A stretch of 64,000 bases of DNA, taken from positions 682,001 to 746,000 of the forward strand of contig NZ_JAGJBZ010000002.1 of assembly GCF_020010925.1 (NCBI RefSeq), given 5' to 3'. Shown here piece by piece: positions 18,947 through 28,006 of the stretch. The notes beneath the pieces are model-generated. The model was not told where the DNA came from. It worked only from the letters and a program-made list of their open reading frames with translations, and did not search any database. The stretch comes from Streptomyces griseiscabiei. GTDB lineage: Bacteria > Actinomycetota > Actinomycetes > Streptomycetales > Streptomycetaceae. A program made the translations under genes and the position numbers. How positions within the stretch are numbered: the first letter of the stretch is position 1; every line of letters begins with the position of its first letter.

Positions 18947-19600
18947 GTGAACAAGGCGCAGCTCGTAGAAGCGATTGCGGACAAGGTCGGCGGGCGTCAG
19001 CAGGCCGCCGACGCGGTCGACGCCGTTCTGGACGCCATCGTCCGCGCGGTCGTCGCCGGGGACCGGGTGTCGGTCACCGGCTTCGGTTCGTTCGAGAAGG
19101 TCGACCGGCCGGCCCGTTACGCCCGCAACCCGCAGACGGGTGAGCGGGTTCGGGTCAAGAAGACCTCCGTGCCGCGTTTCCGCGCGGGCCAGGGCTTCAA
19201 GGACCTGGTGAGCGGTTCGAAGAAGCTTCCCCGCGGTGGCGAGGTCGCGGTCAAGAAGGCGCCCAAGGGCAGCCTGAGCGGTGGCGCTTCGGCGACCGTC
19301 AAGAAGGCCGCGGCGAAGAAGACCACCGCCAAGAAGGTGACCGCCCGCAAGACCACCGCCGCGGCCAAGAAGACGACGGCCGCCGCGAAGAAGACCACGG
19401 CGAAGAAGACGACCGCCAAGAAGGCCACCACCAAGACGGCCGCGGCGAAGAAGACGGCCGCCAAGAAGACCACGGCGGCGGCGAAGAAGACCGCGGCGAA
19501 GAAGGCGCCGGCCAAGAAGGCCACCGCCAAGAAGGCGCCGGCCAAGAAGTCGACGGCTCGCAAGACGACCGCGAAGAAGACGGCCGCGCGTCAGGCTTAG
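18947..19600 (+). CDS. hupS: HU-family nucleoid protein with lysine-rich tail
   Basis: A 217-residue HupS-type protein. Residues 1-95 are a normal HU/IHF domain (MNKAQLVEAIADKVGGRQQA, with the DNA-contacting RNPQTGERVRVKK arm). The rest is a low-complexity histone H1-like tail of repeated AAKKTTAKK and APAKKATAKK units, about 40 percent lysine. In Streptomyces this developmental HU paralogue compacts DNA in spores, while the short HupA acts in vegetative hyphae. The GTG start follows GAAGGGGAAGAC. It is monocistronic, with its own promoter-like sequence and a terminator 28 bases after the stop. The repeated tail is a place where copies may vary between strains. Confidence 0.95.
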   Translation: MNKAQLVEAIADKVGGRQQAADAVDAVLDAIVRAVVAGDRVSVTGFGSFEKVDRPARYARNPQTGERVRVKKTSVPRFRAGQGFKDLVSGSKKLPRGGEVAVKKAPKGSLSGGASATVKKAAAKKTTAKKVTARKTTAAAKKTTAAAKKTTAKKTTAKKATTKTAAAKKTAAKKTTAAAKKTAAKKAPAKKATAKKAPAKKSTARKTTAKKTAARQA

Positions 19601-19627
19601 GGCGTCGGGTACTCACTCACACGCGCC

Positions 19628-19657
19628 GGGCCGGGCTCCTGTTGGGGAGCCCGGCCC
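19628..19657 (+). terminator. hupS terminator
   Basis: Perfect 12-bp stem GGGCCGGGCTCC / GGAGCCCGGCCC with a 6-base loop, starting 28 bases after the hupS stop. Confidence 0.85.
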
Positions 19658-19729
19658 GCGGCGTGTCCGGGGGCGGATCTCCCTGGTCCGTCCAGAGGGC
19701 CCGTGTCCGTCCGGAGGGTTCGCGTCCGT

Positions 19730-19933
19730 TCAGAAGGTCTGCAGGGTGATCAGCGTGATGCGCAGGGCCTCGCCCTCGCCCCGCGTCTCGATCCTCACCC
19801 GCTGGCCCGGCCGGAGCAGGCGCAGCGCGCCCGCGTCGAAGGCCGGGGCGTCGAAGGGCAGCGGGGTCCCGTCGTCCAGGAGGACCTGGCCGGTGCGGGT
19901 GGCGGGGTCGTAGGTGTACGCGGTGGCCTGCAT
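19730..19933 (-). CDS. Small beta-rich protein, possibly cold-shock-like fold
   Basis: A 67-residue protein (MQATAYTYDPATRTGQVLLD ... QRVRIETRGEGEALRITLIT). The alternating hydrophobic pattern and the phrases GQVLLDDGTPLPFD and LLRPGQRVRIET recall the layout of an OB or cold-shock fold, but the RNA-binding aromatic motifs of cold-shock proteins are missing. It starts 9 bases after the cofC stop on the same strand, so the two are probably co-transcribed. Function unknown. Confidence 0.75.
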   Translation of the reverse strand: MQATAYTYDPATRTGQVLLDDGTPLPFDAPAFDAGALRLLRPGQRVRIETRGEGEALRITLITLQTF

Positions 19934-19942
19934 GGCCGCAGC

Positions 19943-20593
19943 CTACTGGCCGGGGATCAGCAGGCGCGCGGCCGCGGCGGCCGTACGGGGGCCGACCCCG
20001 AGACCGAGTGCGGCCCGCAGGTCGTCGCCGGTGTCGACGTCCTGGCGTACGGAGTCGACGGCGGCGGGTGAGAGTTCCACGGCGCCGGAGCGGCGGTGGC
20101 GCAGCCGGGAGCCGGGGCCGAAGACGGGGGAGAGGTCATGGCCGGGTGTCGCGGCGAGCAGGGTGGTGCCGGTGCCGGCGGCGTCCGGGAGGAAAGAGCG
20201 GGGGAATTCGGCGGCCGTGTTCAGGACGCGGGTCAATTCCTCGGGGCGCAGAGCGGGCAGATCGGCGTTCAGGGCCGCTACGGGGCTTTGCGGGCGTATA
20301 TCGCGCACCACCGCCGCCGCGTGCCGCAGAGCGGCGTTCAGGCCGTCAGGAGAGCCTTCGCGGCGATTCTCGGGGACGGTACGGGCGCCCAGGGCCGCCA
20401 GCTCGCGGGCGGCGAGCGGGTCGTCCGTGACCACGACCACACCGTGGACCGCCGTGGCGGCCAGGGCCGCGGCCACCGTGTCCTGGGCGAAGGCGAGGGC
20501 CAGGCCGGGACGCACCGCGTCGGCGGCGGTGTCCGAGAGCCTGCTCTTGGCCCGCGCCAAGGGTTTCACGGGTACGACCAGGGTCCACTGCAC
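19943..20593 (-). CDS. cofC: 2-phospho-L-lactate guanylyltransferase
   Basis: A 216-residue nucleotidyltransferase of the CofC/FbiD family, which activates phospholactate (or phosphoenolpyruvate in actinobacteria) with GTP in coenzyme F420 synthesis. Typical segments are VVPVKPLARAKSRLSD at the N-terminus, VVVVTDDPLAARELAALG, and the metal-binding ALNADLPALRPEEL. Residues 150-185 match the late conserved GTGTTLLAATPGHDLSPVFG and GPGSRLRH. GTG start. The window also encodes a luciferase-like oxidoreductase near 56 kb, a fold that often uses F420 or FMN. A direct link is not shown. Confidence 0.93.
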   Translation of the reverse strand: MQWTLVVPVKPLARAKSRLSDTAADAVRPGLALAFAQDTVAAALAATAVHGVVVVTDDPLAARELAALGARTVPENRREGSPDGLNAALRHAAAVVRDIRPQSPVAALNADLPALRPEELTRVLNTAAEFPRSFLPDAAGTGTTLLAATPGHDLSPVFGPGSRLRHRRSGAVELSPAAVDSVRQDVDTGDDLRAALGLGVGPRTAAAAARLLIPGQ

Positions 20594-20757
20594 GCGGGTT
20601 CCGTCCCTCTCTTGTCGCCGCCATTGTCACCTGGGCGCAATGGCCCGCCGCAGGGCGGGGCGTACGGTGTTCTCGACAGACCGGCAGCCCGGGGCGACAC
20701 TTGTGCGGCTCCGGGCCCGGAAGCTGGCCCTGGGAAGTCCTAGAGGAAGGTGTCCGC

Positions 20758-21579
20758 GTGCCCCGCCGGAGAATCGGCTTCTGGTACCGCCTCGCCGCGG
20801 TGATCGCCAAACCACCCCTGGTGGTGCTGATCAAGCGGGACTGGCGTGGAATGGAGAACATTCCGGCCGAGGGTGGATTTATCACCGCCGTGAACCACAA
20901 TTCGCATGTCGATCCCTTTGCGTACGCCCATTATCAGTACAACAGCGGCCGGGTTCCGCGCTTTCTCGCGAAGAGCGGTCTCTTCGGCAAGGGATTCATC
21001 GGCGCCGTCATGCGCGGCACCGGACAGATCCCCGTCTATCGCGAGAGCACCGACGCGCTGAGCGCCTTCCGGGCCGCGATCGACGCCGTGGAACGCGGTG
21101 AATGCGTCGCCTTCTACCCCGAGGGCACCCTCACCCGCGACCCGGACGGCTGGCCGATGACCGGCAAGACCGGTGCCGCGCGGGTCGCCCTGCAGACCAG
21201 GTGCCCGGTGATCCCGGTCGCGCAGTGGGGCGCCAACGAACTGCTGCCGCCGTACGCCAAGAAGCCCAGCCTCCTGCCGCGCAAGACCCACCACGTGCTC
21301 GCGGGCCCGCCCGTCGACCTGTCCGCCTTCTACGGCCGGGAGATGAGCCCCGACCTGCTGAAGGACGCGACGGAGGTCATCATGGCCGCCGTCACCCGCC
21401 AGCTGGAGGAGATCCGCGGCGAGAAGGCGCCCGAGACGCCGTACGACCCGAGGCGGGAGCGGATCGAGCAGCGGCGCAGGAGTGCCCGAGCGGTCGAGCA
21501 CCAGCGGCCCGAGCAGCACAATGGGGCGTTGCGGGGGCAGGAACGTCAGGAACGTCAGGAAGAGGGGCAGGGCAAGTGA
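20758..21579 (+). CDS. plsC: 1-acyl-sn-glycerol-3-phosphate acyltransferase
   Basis: A 273-residue PlsC-type acyltransferase that makes phosphatidic acid from lysophosphatidic acid at the inner membrane. The catalytic NHxxxxD motif appears as NHNSHVDP near residue 61 and the glycerol-phosphate-binding motif as FYPEGTLTRDP near residue 121. I chose the GTG giving VPRRRIGFWYRLA because AGAGGAAGG lies just upstream. The C-terminal 35 residues are Arg/Glu/Gln-rich and disordered. The stop overlaps the gpsA start (GTGA), so glycerol-3-phosphate supply and acylation are encoded as a coupled pair. Confidence 0.92.
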   Translation: MPRRRIGFWYRLAAVIAKPPLVVLIKRDWRGMENIPAEGGFITAVNHNSHVDPFAYAHYQYNSGRVPRFLAKSGLFGKGFIGAVMRGTGQIPVYRESTDALSAFRAAIDAVERGECVAFYPEGTLTRDPDGWPMTGKTGAARVALQTRCPVIPVAQWGANELLPPYAKKPSLLPRKTHHVLAGPPVDLSAFYGREMSPDLLKDATEVIMAAVTRQLEEIRGEKAPETPYDPRRERIEQRRRSARAVEHQRPEQHNGALRGQERQERQEEGQGK

Positions 21580-22586
21580 GCAAGCCGGTCAAGGCGGCGG
21601 TGTTCAGCGCCGGTTCATGGGGTACGGCCTTCGGGACGGTGCTCGCCGACGCCGGGTGCGACGTCACCCTGTGGGCGCGCCGCGCGGAGGTCGCCGACGC
21701 GATCAACTCCACTCGGACCAACACCGACTACCTGCCGGGCCTGGAACTCCCGCAGAACGTGCGGGCCACCACGGACCCGGCCGAGGCCGCCGCCGACGCC
21801 GACTTCACGGTGCTCTCCGTACCGTCCCAGACCCTGCGCGCCAACCTCGCCGAGTGGGTGCCCCTGCTGGCCCCCGGCACCGTCCTCGTCTCCCTCATGA
21901 AAGGCGTCGAACTCGGTTCCGCCATGCGGATGAGCGAGGTCATCGAGGACGTCGCCAAGGTCGGGCAGGACCGTATCGCCGTCGTCACCGGGCCCAACCT
22001 GGCCCGGGAGATCGCCTCCCGGATGCCGGCCGCCTCGGTGGTCGCCTGCACCGACGAGGCCGTGGCCCAGCGGCTCCAGACCGCCTGCCACACCCCGTAC
22101 TTCCGCCCGTACACCAACACCGACGTCGTCGGCTGTGAGCTGGGCGGCGCGGTGAAGAACGTGATCGGGCTCGCCGTCGGCATCGCGGACGGCATGGGGC
22201 TCGGCGACAACGCCAAGGGGTCGCTCATCACGCGCGGTCTCGCCGAGACGACCCGGCTCGGTCTCGCGATGGGGGCCGACCCGCTCACCTTCTCCGGACT
22301 CGCGGGCCTCGGCGACCTGGTGGCGACCTGCTCCTCGCCGCTCTCGCGGAACCACACCTTCGGCACCAACCTCGGCAGGGGCATGACCCTCCAGGAGACC
22401 ATCGCGGTCACCAAGCAGACCGCCGAGGGCGTCAAGTCCTGTGAGTCCGTACTGGACTTGGGACGACGGCACGGCGTCGACATGCCCATCACGGAGACGG
22501 TCGTCGACATCGTGCACGACGGCAAGCCGCCGGTCGTCGCCCTCAAGGAGATGATGTCGCGCAGCGCCAAGCCGGAGCGACGCTGA
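21576..22586 (+). CDS. gpsA: NAD(P)H-dependent glycerol-3-phosphate dehydrogenase
   Basis: A 336-residue GpsA that reduces dihydroxyacetone phosphate to sn-glycerol-3-phosphate for phospholipid synthesis. The Rossmann start AVFSAGSWGTAFGTVLAD is clear (the usual GxGxxG has Ser-Ala in place of the first Gly-Ala). The substrate-binding region GCELGGAVKNVIGLAVGI and the catalytic lysine follow. The GTG start is inside the previous gene's stop codon. ddl follows after 59 bases, the same order as in other actinomycetes. Confidence 0.96.
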   Translation: MSKPVKAAVFSAGSWGTAFGTVLADAGCDVTLWARRAEVADAINSTRTNTDYLPGLELPQNVRATTDPAEAAADADFTVLSVPSQTLRANLAEWVPLLAPGTVLVSLMKGVELGSAMRMSEVIEDVAKVGQDRIAVVTGPNLAREIASRMPAASVVACTDEAVAQRLQTACHTPYFRPYTNTDVVGCELGGAVKNVIGLAVGIADGMGLGDNAKGSLITRGLAETTRLGLAMGADPLTFSGLAGLGDLVATCSSPLSRNHTFGTNLGRGMTLQETIAVTKQTAEGVKSCESVLDLGRRHGVDMPITETVVDIVHDGKPPVVALKEMMSRSAKPERR

Positions 22587-22645
22587 GCGAAAGCGACCGT
22601 TCGGGCACTGACTGGCGTCCTACCAACGGGTACTCTCAACGCGAT

Positions 22646-23803
22646 ATGAGCACCGAGAACCTCCCCCAGAGCCCTGAGCAGCCGTCCCGCAAGCCGCGCG
22701 TGGCCGTCGTCTTCGGCGGCCGCAGCTCGGAACACGGGATCTCCGTGGTCACGGCCGGCGCCGTCCTGCGGGCCATCGACCGGACCAAGTACGACGTCCT
22801 GCCGATCGGTATCACCAGGGAGGGCCGCTGGTTCCTCACCGCCGACGAACCGGACCGCATGGCGATCACCGACCGCCGTACGCCGAGCGTCGAGGAGCTC
22901 GCGGAGTCACGGGAGGGCGGTGTGGTGCTCCCCGTCGACCCCGCCAACCGCGAAGTCGTCTACAGCGAGCCCGGATCGGTGCCCAAGGCGCTCGGCGAGG
23001 TCGACGTCGTCTTCCCCGTCCTGCACGGCCCGTACGGAGAGGACGGCACCCTCCAGGGCATGCTGGAGCTGTCCGGTGTCCCGTACGTCGGCTCGGGCGT
23101 CCTCGCCTCGGCCGTCGGCCAGGACAAGGAGTACATGAAGCGGGTGTTCACCTCCTTCGGGCTCAAGGTCGGCCCGTATGTGGTGATCCGGCCGCGCGAG
23201 TGGCAGCTCGACGAGTCCGCCGCCCGGAAGAAGATCATCGATCTCGCCGGTGAGCACGGCTGGCCCCTCTTCGTGAAGCCGGCCCGCGCGGGCTCCTCCA
23301 TCGGCATCACCAAGGTCGACGACCTCGCCGGCCTGGACGACGCGATCGCCGAGGCCCAGCGGCACGACCCGAAGATCCTGGTCGAGGCCGCGCTGCGGGG
23401 CCGGGAGATCGAGTGCGGCGTCCTGGAGTTCGAGGACGGCCCGCGCGCCTCGGTCCCCGCCGAGATCCCGCCGCCCGAGGCCCATGCGTACTACGACTTC
23501 GACGCCAAGTACATCGACTCGACGCCCGGCATCGTCCCGGCGCCGCTCACCCCGGAGGAGACCGCCGAGGTCCAGCGGCTCGCGGTCGACGCCTTCGACG
23601 CGGCCTCCTGCGAGGGCCTGGTACGCGCGGACTTCTTCCTCACGGAGGACGGCGAGTTCGTGATCAACGAGATCAACACGCTCCCCGGCTTCACCCCGAT
23701 CTCGATGTACCCGGCGATGTGGAAGGCGAGCGGTGTCGAGTACGGCGAGCTGGTGGACCGCCTGATCCAGGCGGCGCTGCACAGGTCGACGGGTCTGCGC
23801 TGA
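22646..23803 (+). CDS. ddl: D-alanine--D-alanine ligase
   Basis: A 385-residue ATP-grasp ligase that makes D-Ala-D-Ala for peptidoglycan. The N-terminal VFGGRSSEHGIS motif, the HGPYGEDGTLQGMLEL segment, ATP-grasp GWPLFVKPARAGSSIGITKV, and the C-terminal metal site EFVINEINTLPGFTPISMYP are all present. This is the housekeeping D-Ala-D-Ala type. The active-site region shows no sign of the D-Lac-specific (VanA-like) changes I can recognise. An ATG start follows after a promoter-sized gap to gpsA. Confidence 0.95.
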   Translation: MSTENLPQSPEQPSRKPRVAVVFGGRSSEHGISVVTAGAVLRAIDRTKYDVLPIGITREGRWFLTADEPDRMAITDRRTPSVEELAESREGGVVLPVDPANREVVYSEPGSVPKALGEVDVVFPVLHGPYGEDGTLQGMLELSGVPYVGSGVLASAVGQDKEYMKRVFTSFGLKVGPYVVIRPREWQLDESAARKKIIDLAGEHGWPLFVKPARAGSSIGITKVDDLAGLDDAIAEAQRHDPKILVEAALRGREIECGVLEFEDGPRASVPAEIPPPEAHAYYDFDAKYIDSTPGIVPAPLTPEETAEVQRLAVDAFDAASCEGLVRADFFLTEDGEFVINEINTLPGFTPISMYPAMWKASGVEYGELVDRLIQAALHRSTGLR

Positions 23804-23811
23804 GCCGTGCC

Positions 23812-23862
23812 CTCGACGGGCCGAAGGCCCCAAAGGGGCGCGGGGAACTGCGCGACCGGCCG
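23812..23862. repeat. Half of a dispersed palindromic element
   Basis: The segment AGGGGCGCGGGGAACTGCGC followed by GACCGGCC matches the right arm of the 117-bp elements at 33.5 and 46.4 kb. The left arm is not visible. It lies just after the ddl stop, facing the DUF3515 gene. Confidence 0.7.
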
Positions 23863-23905
23863 CAAACCGGCCCGCAGTCTCCCGACGGCCTCCCGAGGCA
23901 TCCCC

Positions 23906-24427
23906 TTAGGAGGCCACCCCTACAGGAACCGCCTTCTTGATGGCGGGCGCCAGCCCCACCAGGATCGGCGACGTGTCCTCCGCAGCCCGCTCGGCCGTCA
24001 CGGACACCTCCACATACACGGAGCGATTGGCCGTGGTGAAGCGGTAAGCGCCTCCGTCCCGCTTCTCCATCAGCCAGTCCACCCCGTCGACCGCCCCGGC
24101 CACCGCGTCGGCGTCCCGCCCCTCCGCCACCCCGGGGTCGATCATCTTGGGAGGCTGGGGCACACCACAGCGCAGTATGATCACCGCGTCGCCCCAGCCC
24201 GCCGTCAACGACGAGGCGGGCTGAGGGTCCCGGCGGCCAAGACCGTCCACCTTCCGAGGCAACTCCCCGTCCAGCTTTCGGCACAGTTTCGTGGCGGCAG
24301 CCCCCGCGCTGGGAACCGCCGCCGAGCCGCCGTCGTCTGCTGAGGAGCAGCCCGCGACGGCGATCAACGACATGACGAGGACGGACAGCCCGGGACGAGC
24401 GGGGCGCCGGCGACGGAACGAGTTCAC
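23906..24427 (-). CDS. DUF3515 lipoprotein
   Basis: A 173-residue secreted lipoprotein. The N-terminus has an Arg-rich n-region, a hydrophobic stretch (LSVLVMSLIAVAGCSS) and a lipobox VAGC, so it should be lipid-anchored on the outside of the membrane. The body (LCRKLDGELPRKVDGLGRR, then WGDAVIILRCGVPQP) matches the actinobacterial DUF3515 family. Two cysteines in the mature part could form a disulfide. GTG start. It lies between ddl and the AsnC-type gene, which is its usual place in Streptomyces as I recall. Function unknown. Confidence 0.9.
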   Translation of the reverse strand: MNSFRRRRPARPGLSVLVMSLIAVAGCSSADDGGSAAVPSAGAAATKLCRKLDGELPRKVDGLGRRDPQPASSLTAGWGDAVIILRCGVPQPPKMIDPGVAEGRDADAVAGAVDGVDWLMEKRDGGAYRFTTANRSVYVEVSVTAERAAEDTSPILVGLAPAIKKAVPVGVAS

Positions 24428-24447
24428 CGGCCAAGGGTAGACGGGGG

Positions 24448-24681
24448 CTACAGATGCACGACCGGGCAGGTCAGGGTGCGGGTGATCCCGTCCACTTGCT
24501 GGACCTTCGCGACCACCAGCCGGCCGAGGTCGTCGACGGTGTCGGCCTGGGCGCGCACGATGACGTCGTACGGACCCGTCACGTCCTCGGCCTGGACGAC
24601 ACCGGGGAGTTTGCTGATCGTCTCGGCGACGGTCGACGCCTTGCCGACCTCCGTCTGGATCAGGATGTACGCCTGTACCAC
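24448..24681 (-). CDS. AsnC/Lrp-type ligand-binding (RAM) domain protein
   Basis: A 77-residue protein made only of the Lrp/AsnC effector (RAM) domain: VVQAYILIQTEVGKASTVAE, then GPYDVIVRAQADTVDDLGRL. There is no helix-turn-helix. The GTG start with GGAGG just upstream fixes the N-terminus and excludes a longer frame-mate with poor coding character. Stand-alone RAM proteins form dimers and octamers that bind amino acids and can modulate full-length Lrp regulators. It lies 20 bases after the lipoprotein gene's 5' end on the same strand, and the two may be co-transcribed. Confidence 0.9.
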   Translation of the reverse strand: MVQAYILIQTEVGKASTVAETISKLPGVVQAEDVTGPYDVIVRAQADTVDDLGRLVVAKVQQVDGITRTLTCPVVHL

Positions 24682-24908
24682 GGAACCTCCAGGGCGGCCA
24701 CGAGGATCATGTGGATCATGTCGGGAAAAGGAACGCCACGGTATCGCGTCGCCGAGCGCCAGGGGGAGACCCCTGGAGGCCGCGCCGCTCGCACCGGGGT
24801 GCGGGGACGACGGAAGTTGACGGTCCACTCGACCGTACCGAGGACGGCAGCGACCCGCGACCGGGCGCCTGTGACACTGGAAGCGGCACAAGAAGGGGCG
24901 ATACGACG

Positions 24909-25874
24909 ATGAAGGGCACCGTGGGAGAGCTGGGGGAGTTCGGGCTCATCAGGGAGCTGACCTCCCGGCTCACCACCACCCCGGCGGTCCGGGTCGGCCC
25001 CGGCGACGACGCCGCCGTGGTGGCGGCGCCGGACCGCCGGGTGGTGGCGAGCACCGACCTGCTCCTGGAGGGACGGCACTTCCGGCGCGACTGGTCCACG
25101 GCGTACGACGTCGGGCGCAAGGCCGCCGCGCAGAACCTCGCCGACATCGCCGCCATGGGCGCCGTGCCCACCGCGCTGCTCCTCGGCCTCGTGGCGCCCG
25201 TCGAACTCCCGGTGACCTGGGCCACCGAGCTGATGGACGGCCTGCGCGACGAGTGCCAGGTGGCCGGCGCGGCCGTGGTCGGCGGGGACGTCGTCCGCGG
25301 GGACACCATCATGATCTCGATCACCGCGCTCGGTGATCTGCGCAACCACGAGCCCGTCACCAGGGCGGGCGCCCAGCCCGGCGACGTGGTGGCCGTCACC
25401 GGCTGGCTCGGCTGGTCCGCCGCCGGGCACGCGGTGCTCTCCCGGGGCTTCCGCTCGCCCCGCGCCTTCGTGGAGGCCCACCGGCGCCCCGAGCCGCCGT
25501 ACCACGCGGGCCCGGCCGCCGCCTCGCTCGGCGCGACCGCCATGTGCGACGTCAGCGACGGGCTGATCGCGGACCTCGGACACATCGCCGAGGCGAGCAA
25601 GTGCCGGATCGACATCCGCTCCGGCGCCATCGACATCCCCACCCAGATGCACGACATCGGCCAGGCCGTCGGCGTCGACCCCCTCCAGTGGGTGCTCACC
25701 GGCGGCGAGGACCACGCCATAGTGGCGACCTTCCCGCAGGACGTGAAGCTGCCCGCGCGCTGGAAGGTGATCGGGGAGGTCCTCAACCCCTCCGCGCTGC
25801 CCCAGGTGACCGTGGACGGGGCGCCCTGGACCAGCAAGGGCGGCTGGGACCACTTCGGGGACATCGAGTCATGA
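24909..25874 (+). CDS. thiL: Thiamine-monophosphate kinase
   Basis: A 321-residue ThiL, which phosphorylates thiamine monophosphate to the active diphosphate. It has the AIRS/PurM-like fold with the N-terminal [19 protein letters not shown] metal/ATP segment, [10 protein letters not shown], the [20 protein letters not shown] helix, and the C-terminal [19 protein letters not shown]. The ATG start ([14 protein letters not shown]) matches the family. Its stop overlaps the start of thiD (ATGA), a coupled pair of late thiamine-pathway kinases. No TPP riboswitch is visible upstream. Confidence 0.96.
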   Translation: MKGTVGELGEFGLIRELTSRLTTTPAVRVGPGDDAAVVAAPDRRVVASTDLLLEGRHFRRDWSTAYDVGRKAAAQNLADIAAMGAVPTALLLGLVAPVELPVTWATELMDGLRDECQVAGAAVVGGDVVRGDTIMISITALGDLRNHEPVTRAGAQPGDVVAVTGWLGWSAAGHAVLSRGFRSPRAFVEAHRRPEPPYHAGPAAASLGATAMCDVSDGLIADLGHIAEASKCRIDIRSGAIDIPTQMHDIGQAVGVDPLQWVLTGGEDHAIVATFPQDVKLPARWKVIGEVLNPSALPQVTVDGAPWTSKGGWDHFGDIES

Positions 25875-26680
25875 GCCCGGCTCCCGTGCGGGTCCTGACG
25901 GTGGCCGGCTCCGACTCCGGTGGCGGCGCCGGCATCCAGGCCGACCTGAAGACGATGCTGGCGCTCGGCGTGCACGGCATGAGCGTCGTCACGGCCGTCA
26001 CCGCGCAGAACTCCCTCGGTGTGCAGGGCGCTTGGGAGCTTCCGGTGGAGGCGGTACGGGCCCAGTACCGCAGCGTCGTCGACGACATCGGCGTACGGGC
26101 GGTGAAGACCGGCATGCTCGCCTCCGCCGAACTCGTCGAGGCCGTCGCCGAGTTGCTGGCCGCCACCGACGCGCCGGTCGTCGTCGACCCGGTCGGCGTC
26201 TCCAAGCACGGCGACCCCCTGCTCGCCGCCTCCGCGCTGGACTCCGTACGGCAGCGGCTGCTGCCGGTGGCGACCGTCGCGACGCCGAACCTCGACGAGG
26301 TCGCCCAACTCACCGGCGTACGGGTCGAGTCGGAGGCCGGGATGCGGGAGGCGGCCGAGGCCGTGCTGGCGTACGGGCCCCGGTGGGCGCTGATCAAGGG
26401 CGGCCATCTCGCGGGGGACGCCGTCGACCTGCTCACCGACGGCTCCGCGGAGCACTGGCTGCGGGCGCCCCGGCACGACAACCGGCACACCCACGGCACG
26501 GGGTGCACCCTCGCCTCCGCGATCGCCTCGCATCTCGCCCTGGGCCTGACCGTCCCCGAGGCCGTGGCGGCGGCCAAGAGCTATGTCACCGGGGCGATCG
26601 CCGCCGGGTTCGCGCTCGGCGGGGGGATCGGGCCCGTGGACCACGGCTGGGCCCTTACCCGGGGTACTCCGGCAGCCTGA
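25871..26680 (+). CDS. thiD: Hydroxymethylpyrimidine kinase / HMP-phosphate kinase
   Basis: A 269-residue ThiD of the ribokinase fold, which phosphorylates hydroxymethylpyrimidine twice for thiamine synthesis. [17 protein letters not shown] at the N-terminus, [15 protein letters not shown] in the middle and [18 protein letters not shown] (anion hole and catalytic Asp region) near the C-terminus are diagnostic. It is coupled to thiL by a 4-base overlap. Its 3' end overlaps the convergent FAD monooxygenase gene by 26 bases, so no terminator separates them. Confidence 0.95.
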   Translation: MSPAPVRVLTVAGSDSGGGAGIQADLKTMLALGVHGMSVVTAVTAQNSLGVQGAWELPVEAVRAQYRSVVDDIGVRAVKTGMLASAELVEAVAELLAATDAPVVVDPVGVSKHGDPLLAASALDSVRQRLLPVATVATPNLDEVAQLTGVRVESEAGMREAAEAVLAYGPRWALIKGGHLAGDAVDLLTDGSAEHWLRAPRHDNRHTHGTGCTLASAIASHLALGLTVPEAVAAAKSYVTGAIAAGFALGGGIGPVDHGWALTRGTPAA

Positions 26681-27971
26681 TGTTCGTCGCCGACTTCTCG
26701 GTGATCCGCTTGAAGAAGGCCGCCAGCGGGCGGGAGGCGAGCAGCCGGTACATACGGTCCCGGCTGCGGATCCGCCGCTCGGTGGGCGGCGCGAAGAACG
26801 GCCCGGCGTTGCCCGAGGTCTTCTGGCAGCCCTTGGCGAAGTCCCTGATCCGGGACTCGTACGCGGCGAACGCCGTGCGGTGGTCCCCGCCCGCCAGGGC
26901 GAGTTCACCGGCCAGGACGTAGGCGCCGACGACCGCGACACCGGTGCCCATGCCGCCCATCGTGGCGCCGTACCCCGCGTCCCCGAGGAGGGCCACCCGG
27001 CCCTCGGTGAGCCGGTCGACGTGGATCTGGGCGATCGCGTCGAAGTACAGGTCGTCGGCCGTCTCCAGGGCCTTGAGGACATGCGGCGCCTCCCAGCCCA
27101 TGCCCGCGAACCGCTCGGCGAGGATCCGCTTCTGCGCGGCCACGTCCCGGCGGTCGAACGACAGCCGCTCGGACCGGAAGACCAGCAGGGCGTTGGCGCG
27201 GTCCGGGTCGCCGCCGTAGTTGCCGACGGCGATCGCGCGGCCCGGCTCGCTGTAGAGGCGGCCGGTGCGGTCCAGGCCCAGGTCGTTGGGGACGGCGAAG
27301 CCGGCCACGTAGTGGCCGAGGAACCGCAGGTGACGGGACTCGTCGCCGAAGACCAGCGAACGGGTGCGCGAGTGGAGGCCGTCGGCGCCGATCACCAGGT
27401 CGAAGCGGCGGGCCCGGCCCCGGTCGAAGGTGACATCGACGCCGTGGGGTGTGTCGGTGAGCGTGGCGATCGAGTCGCCGAACACGTACTCGACGTGGTC
27501 CCGGGTGCGCTCGTACATGATCCGTGCGAGGTCGCCGCGCAGGATCTCCACGTCGCCGCTCATCATCTCCGAGGGCAGATCCACCGTCGGGGAGCCGTCC
27601 GCGTCGACGACGATCTGCCGGCCCATGTGCGTCTGCCGGGCATGGATCTCGTCCCAGATGCCCATCGCCGTGAGCACCTCACGGTGGACACGCCCCCGGA
27701 AGTCGACGGCGAAGCCGCCCGCGCGCGGCTCCGGGGCCTTCTCGACGACGGTGACCCGGGCGCCGTACCGGGCGAGGTTCAGGGCGAAGGCGGGTCCGGC
27801 GACACTGGCACCGGAGATCAGGACGGTGAGGTGGCCGAGGAGGGTGTGTGTCTTGTGGGCGGTCCCGGCTTTCTCGGTGTTCCCGGTGTTCCCGGTGTTC
27901 CCGGTGGTGCCGGTTCTCGCCGTCTTCTTCGTGTTCGTCGTGTTCCTTGCGTTCCTCGTCGTGTTGGTCAT
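26655..27971 (-). CDS. FAD-dependent monooxygenase
   Basis: A 438-residue flavoprotein of the aromatic-hydroxylase/TetX-like class. The Rossmann site is [20 protein letters not shown] (about residues 50-70), the DG motif is [15 protein letters not shown], and the second FAD-binding GD motif is [20 protein letters not shown] Thr/Asn/Gly-rich leader of about 45 residues, encoded by a 9-base tandem repeat, precedes the fold. It is not a signal peptide and may be non-native. The gene starts 35 bases after the AfsR-type regulator on the same strand, so they are probably one unit. Such enzymes hydroxylate phenolic substrates or inactivate antibiotics. The substrate is unknown. It converges on thiD. 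Confidence 0.9.
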   Translation of the reverse strand: MTNTTRNARNTTNTKKTARTGTTGNTGNTGNTEKAGTAHKTHTLLGHLTVLISGASVAGPAFALNLARYGARVTVVEKAPEPRAGGFAVDFRGRVHREVLTAMGIWDEIHARQTHMGRQIVVDADGSPTVDLPSEMMSGDVEILRGDLARIMYERTRDHVEYVFGDSIATLTDTPHGVDVTFDRGRARRFDLVIGADGLHSRTRSLVFGDESRHLRFLGHYVAGFAVPNDLGLDRTGRLYSEPGRAIAVGNYGGDPDRANALLVFRSERLSFDRRDVAAQKRILAERFAGMGWEAPHVLKALETADDLYFDAIAQIHVDRLTEGRVALLGDAGYGATMGGMGTGVAVVGAYVLAGELALAGGDHRTAFAAYESRIRDFAKGCQKTSGNAGPFFAPPTERRIRSRDRMYRLLASRPLAAFFKRITEKSATNIRLPEYPG

Positions 27972-28006
27972 GCACGGCAGCCTCGTCGGGGTCGCTGACC
28001 GTCCGC

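Noticed and set aside
19299..19600. The Lys/Ala/Thr repeat at the hupS 3' end as a frameshift or assembly artefact
   Set aside because: A long lysine-rich tail is a normal property of HupS in Streptomyces, and the frame ends cleanly with a terminator behind it.
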